A DNA stretch of 64,000 nt from Cannabis sativa (taxonomy: Eukaryota > Streptophyta > Magnoliopsida > Rosales > Cannabaceae), in assembly GCF_029168945.1 (NCBI RefSeq), contig NC_083602.1:13141850-13205849 (forward strand), in the 5' to 3' direction. Numbering within the stretch: position 1 is the first letter of the stretch; every line of letters starts with the position of its first letter. Below the pieces are notes generated by a model. That model ran no database searches. It saw only the letters and a list, made by a program, of their open reading frames with translations, and was not told the origin of the DNA. Below are positions 59,106 through 64,000 of this stretch, one piece after another. The translations under genes and the position numbers were made by a program.

Positions 59106-59730
59106 CAGGGGCGAAGCTACATGTACCTTTATAGGGGTCGTGTCCCCCCCCTAAATTTTGAAACTTAGTTATATACCTATTAGAGATATATATATATATA
59201 ATAATTATAGGATATACTAACACATATACAATGAAATGATAAAAAGTTGGCATTTACATATTCAACAAATATACAATATACTATATATATTAAAAGTAGG
59301 TCCCACAATTATAATAAGATAACAATATTATAATTATATTATAATTTTATTATACTTATTTATATTAAATTAATATTTTTATTACATCATTCTTTTTTCC
59401 TCTAAGATTTATAATTACTATACTTATTGAATTACACAATTCTTAAATATTAAACTAATATTATTTTTACACTATTCTTTTTTTTTCAATAAAAAATTAC
59501 AAGTAAATATTAATTTTAATAATATTAAATTGAGTCTCTAACACCACTCACATTTTTTTAGCTTAATTATTTGATTCATATTTTCTAAAATATTTATAAA
59601 ATTAAAACCTATTAATATTTTCTTAAATTGATACGCACTTTTAAAAGTGAATTTTAATCACCGAAATTTAAAATTATTGTATGCCACCTAATATTGGCCC
59701 CCCTACTATTTAATTCTGGCTCTGCCCCTG
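59106..59730. mobile_element. hAT-like MITE
   Basis: Terminal inverted repeats begin CAGGGGCGAAGC on the left and, on the opposite strand, CAGGGGCAGAGCCAG on the right; such CAGGGGC ends are common in plant hAT-type elements. 625 bp, very AT-rich inside, no transposase. I could not find a clear 8-bp target duplication. Confidence 0.7.
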
Positions 59731-59781
59731 AACACAAGGATCAGTGTGGGCTGATACACAAAATAGAGATGTTCTTTTTTT

Positions 59782-61670
59782 TGTTGGAAATTATTTTACC
59801 AGGATCTTAGATCTACTCACAAGTATGTTGATTAACACCCTAAATATGAACTTTCTAAAACGATGAAATAAACACATATAAAGTTTAAGAAACCTTACAT
59901 TGGGTGCAGCGGAATTAAATGACTCCTTCCGTTCAGATCTCTAACCCTTGTATCCTTTCTGTCGCAGAGTATTATCAAGATCTGAACCTGAATCTCTTTC
60001 TCTGAATCTTTGATGCAGAAACTCCTTTGTTGATGACCTTTCTTCACGATCTTCCTCACTATGATTGAGGTATTACTTGCTGTGTGTGGGCACTACTCTA
60101 ATCACTAAGGGGTTTCGAAATTATCAAGGAAGAAGATAGAGAGAGGGTGGCGGCCAAGGTAGAGAGAGAAAGGCTCAGGTTTTCTGATTCAGAAGTGTAA
60201 TTTTCCTGAAGCCTTCACTATCTATTTATAGCATTCCACTAGGGTTAGGTTTGAATTATTTGGCATTAAAATAATGAAAATATCAGTTTAAATTGCCTAC
60301 AAAAGTGGTCGGCCATGGCTTATTGGGTTTGGGCCTTGGTTTTTGCAATTTTGTAGTTTTAACACTTTTGTATCTGATTTTCTCAAAAACGACAATTTTC
60401 TAATTCAACCATTTAACTGCCAATTCTAACTATTTAATAACTATAAATAATTATTAAATAATATTGTCATTTATCATATTTATTAATTGAACCATACAAA
60501 GTATCATAATTAACAAATATGCCCCTAACAACTCTTTTGTTACAATTTCGCCCTAACTTAGTGAAAATTTCACAAATAGACATAGTCTAATTTGAGAATT
60601 ATAATTGATTAATCAAAACCAATTACATGAGTCTTACAAACAATATTTTCTCAACTAGTGCGGGGACCATGGGTCTATATAACCGAGCTTCCAATAAGTA
60701 GATCAAGAATTTAGCACTAAAATTCACTAACTTATTAATTCCTCGTTGAATCCACGCATAGAACTTAGAATTGCACTCTCAATATATAGAATTCTCTATA
60801 CGTTCCACCATATAGACGCATCATTAGTTATCCATTGTTATAATCCTAATTTGATCAATGATCCTCTATATGAATGATCTACACTGTAAAGGGACTGGAT
60901 TACCGTAACACCCTACTATGTATTTTATCCTTTAAACACTTGATCCCGTATAAATGATATTTCAGCTTATGTAAAATGAGTACTCCACCATTTATGTTCG
61001 TTTGGTCAAGCTCGAAGGAGATCATCCTTTGCTTACTATTCGCCAGATAGAAGCTATAGATTCCATGTTTAGGCTAGCGCTCCCACTCAATTGCACTACC
61101 GTGTTCCCAAAATGTACGTATCACCCTGACCTAAAAGTAGGCTTAACTAACAAATCAAAGAACACGAATAGCCTTTCAAGATTGAGCCTAATCATAACAG
61201 GATTAAGAACATTTGATCTAGGATCAACTAGGCGATATTGACTTGAATAGATTTTACGGTAAGTTTAATTAAATCTAAGTCAAAGTTCAATATCGGTCCC
61301 TTCCGATGCATACTCCATGCATCCAACCTGAGCTTTACTTTAACCAATGTTCTGGAAAGAACATAGCATTTCTCCAAATATAAGTAAACTCTTGTTGTAG
61401 ATTATCATATCAGTAAAACCCTGTGTCTGATAAATCTAGGAAACTTTATTCACATAGTCATGTTTACTTTCCAAAGTGATGACAACACAATAAACAGGAT
61501 CAAGTATGTGAAAAGGGTTTAAGATGAATTTATAAATTAAATAGACAAGCAATTGACAAAGCGAACCAAAACATACACAAATGAATGAAAAATACTTATG
61601 TTTCTTTATTGATGTTGAATAAAATAGATTACATTGAAATGGAGTTTTATTTAGGGCATAAAACCCAACA
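59782..61670 (-). mobile_element. Solo LTR G of the main Copia family, inverted
   Basis: On the plus strand it begins TGTTGGAAATTATTTTACC and ends CATAAAACCCAACA. TATA box on the minus strand at 60231-60223. No primer site or internal sequence at either side. Flanks TTTTT (left) and GTTTT (right) may be a target duplication with one mismatch. Bases about 61530-61635 are unrelated to other LTR copies and look like a replacement or insertion. Confidence 0.8.
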
Positions 61671-63354
61671 GTTTTGATCTCAACATATGAGCAAAAACTC
61701 TTTTTAAAGAGAAAATGATAATACCACTAATATTTTTAGGTTTCCTAAATATATCTTTAAATTTATAGCAGTATATTTATTATAACTAATAAACTAATAT
61801 TAAAATTTTTATTAAATAACATATTTATTAATTTAAATATTAAATAATGATATTTAAATATTAAATAATAATAATATTTAAATTTTTATTAATTTAAATA
61901 TTAAATAATAATATTTAAATATTGATTATGTTATAAATATTATTTTCAAATTTAAATATTTAGTTTAAACTAAATATTAAATAAATGATTGAGGGAATAT
62001 TTCAACCACTTAAAAATATCTTAATAACTTGGAGAGAATCTCTCAACCACTTTGAGAAAATATCTCAACCATAAATAAATATATATAACAAATTTTTTAA
62101 ATTTAATTTTAAATAAATATTTATCTTTTGAATTAATTAATTAATCAAAATACAAATCCAGTGGAGCCTACCATTATTAGTAGGGTCCCACCTTGTTTAG
62201 GAACACAATGCTAGGCACCACTTGTAATAATTATTACAAAATGGTATTTATCCTGACAATATTTTTGGCTCCCTAGTTTATTTAAATAATAAATTTAAAA
62301 TAAATAATTACTATTTTACTAATGCAAAATTAATTTTCTGAACATCTTTATCTTGCATCATCCATATCCTTGACAATTTATACAGTGGCGATTCTAGGAC
62401 CATGGATTTATAATACAAAGCTCCAATAAATTAAATTATACATTGAATCTCATCAACCAAATAATTCTATTTATTAATTTCATGATTACTCAACTAAAAA
62501 TATGTAATTAAACTCTTAGTAATTATAGACTTATATTATTGAGTTTAACTATATTGTCTATTAATATAATTAATGGCAGTGATTAACCTCCATGTATTGG
62601 TTCATAATTAGTTTTGGTCAAATTACTATTTTACCCTTTTAATGATCTCTTTCTCCTTTAGTACCATTAATTCAGCAGTGAAAGTATAATTTAGATCAAA
62701 CCTAAATCTGTGTGCAACTTTATAGTTCTAGAGTTAACACTTAAAGGAAACTAATATCTGATCCATTAGGATAGTCAAGATTCCATATTCTAAATCAAGT
62801 TCCCAGTCATCCACATTATTAGCTTCCCAAAACAGAAGTTTTAAGAATCATCTTCTCTGAGAAACTTTAATGAGTGAATCAAAGAAACTAATAACATAAA
62901 CAAGAGTTCATAATTACTCAAGAGTGAATCATCGTTGTAATATGAATTAGGTCTTTATAATAAGCGACTAGTTTGATAAAGATAGCTTAATTACATATCG
63001 GTCATTGTTATATATAATATTTATTACATACTACACCTTCCTCGAGATGTCCATCTACATCAGTGATCCGAATCAAGATTGCTTGCATCAAATAATGGGT
63101 ATCAGTAAATTATACTAGCAACCGTTGATTAAATATTCCGTAACCTTAATATGAAGCTGACTATTTTATCCATGGCTAGTGACATTAATTCTCCATATAA
63201 TACAAGTCATAACCTCATATATGATTAAAAAATTTCAATATTTATATTTAAATTATTAATAAATAATTCAACATTCAAACATATTTCAAATTATTCAGCT
63301 TATATTTATAATCAAAAATTTCTTTATAAGATTTTCAGGGCACAAACCCTAACA
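61671..63354 (-). repeat. Diverged Copia-type LTR J, left limit uncertain
   Basis: It ends on the plus strand with GGGCACAAACCCTAACA, which on the minus strand gives TGTTAGGGTTTGTGCCC, a cousin of the main family's LTR start. Near 62398 it has GACCATGGATTTATA...CTCCAATAAAT, matching in order a block in the main LTRs. No genes. The left limit may be hidden by LTR G. Confidence 0.4.
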
Positions 63355-64000
63355 TATATACAATAGATTTAGATAATCCTAAAAAGATTAGTCAATTTTT
63401 TTCTATCATACCATATATTGTTCTTGCTTATGTGTTTAGACCAAAACAAGAACATAAATGGTTTTGTGAATTCTATTACCCCACATTGATCTTTGTATGT
63501 TAAGGTTGATTTGGAAGGCTAGTGTGGATTCTACAACTTGGAAATGATTCATTATACAAAAAGATATCAAGGAATCTTAATAGTCATCAAAAGGTAATTA
63601 TATTGATTATTTCCTAAGTCAATATACAATAGATTTAAGAAACCCAAAAAAGGTTATTCTATTCTTTTCCTATCCTACCATATACTCTTGCTCATATGTT
63701 GAGACCAAAAGAAGAACATAAACAGTTTTATGAATTCTATTAGTTCAATCCTTGTGTGTTGAGGCTGATTTAGAAGACTAAGGTGTGAGTTTCTACAACT
63801 TGGAAATGAATCAATATACAAAAAGATAGAGCGAGGAATTTGTTAGTGGTAACTTTTTTGCCTATCTATTTATCGTTTTACATTTAATATATGTACATAT
63901 GGGGGATCATTGGGGTGGTAAGATGATAATCATAATAAAATATCATTGTATGTCTAATTTAGTACCACAAAACTCTACAATGGTCATAGTTTACGCGAGA
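63355..64000. repeat. Imperfect 266-bp tandem duplication
   Basis: CAATAGATTTA... at 63361 recurs at 63627; both copies share ordered blocks (CATACCATATA/CTACCATATA, AGAACATAAA, TTTTGTGAATTC/TTTTATGAATTC, CTACAACTTGGAAATGA). The second copy ends near 63835. No gene recognised from there to the end. Confidence 0.65.

Noticed and set aside
58873..59253. 126-codon minus-strand frame
   Set aside because: Its N-terminal part is AT-rich MITE sequence and a Tyr run from a TAG/TAA repeat; only the 28 codons from 59013 look like protein.
59098..59738. Target-site duplication for the MITE
   Set aside because: The 8 bases left (GAAGGAAG) and right (AACACAAG) do not match, so no duplication is claimed.

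Overview
The window reads as intergenic heterochromatin of a flowering plant, most likely a eudicot. It is strongly AT-rich and made almost wholly of nested LTR retrotransposons, plus a hAT-like MITE, a 714-bp tandem array and traces of one small intron-containing host-like gene. I cannot name the species. No bacterial operons, CRISPR arrays, rRNA or tRNA genes were seen.

Layout. 409-3544 is the 3' part of a Copia-type element (A). 3545-14026 is a minus-strand Ty3/gypsy element of the Tat (Retand/Grande-like) group, with gag, protease, RT, RNase H and integrase all broken, and an antisense ORF with two introns on the plus strand; its downstream LTR is lost. 14027-51588 is a pile of one Copia family (LTR about 1.9 kb, starting TGTTGGG and ending CCAACA, iMet-tRNA primer site). 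Element B has its 3' LTR split at a GGAAC site. A solo LTR sits at that site (17601-19493). After a tandem duplication a full copy (C) follows, and it is itself split by an inverted copy E (27627-37312, target duplication GTGCC). Element F (41430-51551, target duplication GTGAG) is complete and carries an intact gag-only gene. 51589-55413 holds a minus-strand gypsy LTR and gag fragment (I), split by a small plus-strand element H (52266-54444, target duplication ACATC). 55414-58490 is a 714-bp tandem repeat, each complete unit holding the same possible terminal exon; a candidate first exon lies at 59013-58930 on the same strand. 59106-59730 is a MITE, 59782-61670 a minus-strand solo LTR of the main family, 61671-63354 a diverged LTR, and 63355-64000 a duplicated 266-bp sequence.

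How the parts relate. The main Copia family is non-autonomous: copy F encodes only Gag with a CCHC knuckle, while the region after gag holds decayed relics of Copia reverse transcriptase. It therefore looks like a TR-GAG type element derived from an Angela/BARE-like ancestor and moved by enzymes supplied in trans. Its leader carries several short hairpins with TAAT-type loops and, near the primer site, perfect palindromes that differ between copies. These could act in RNA packaging or dimerisation and are the most interesting unexplained structures here.
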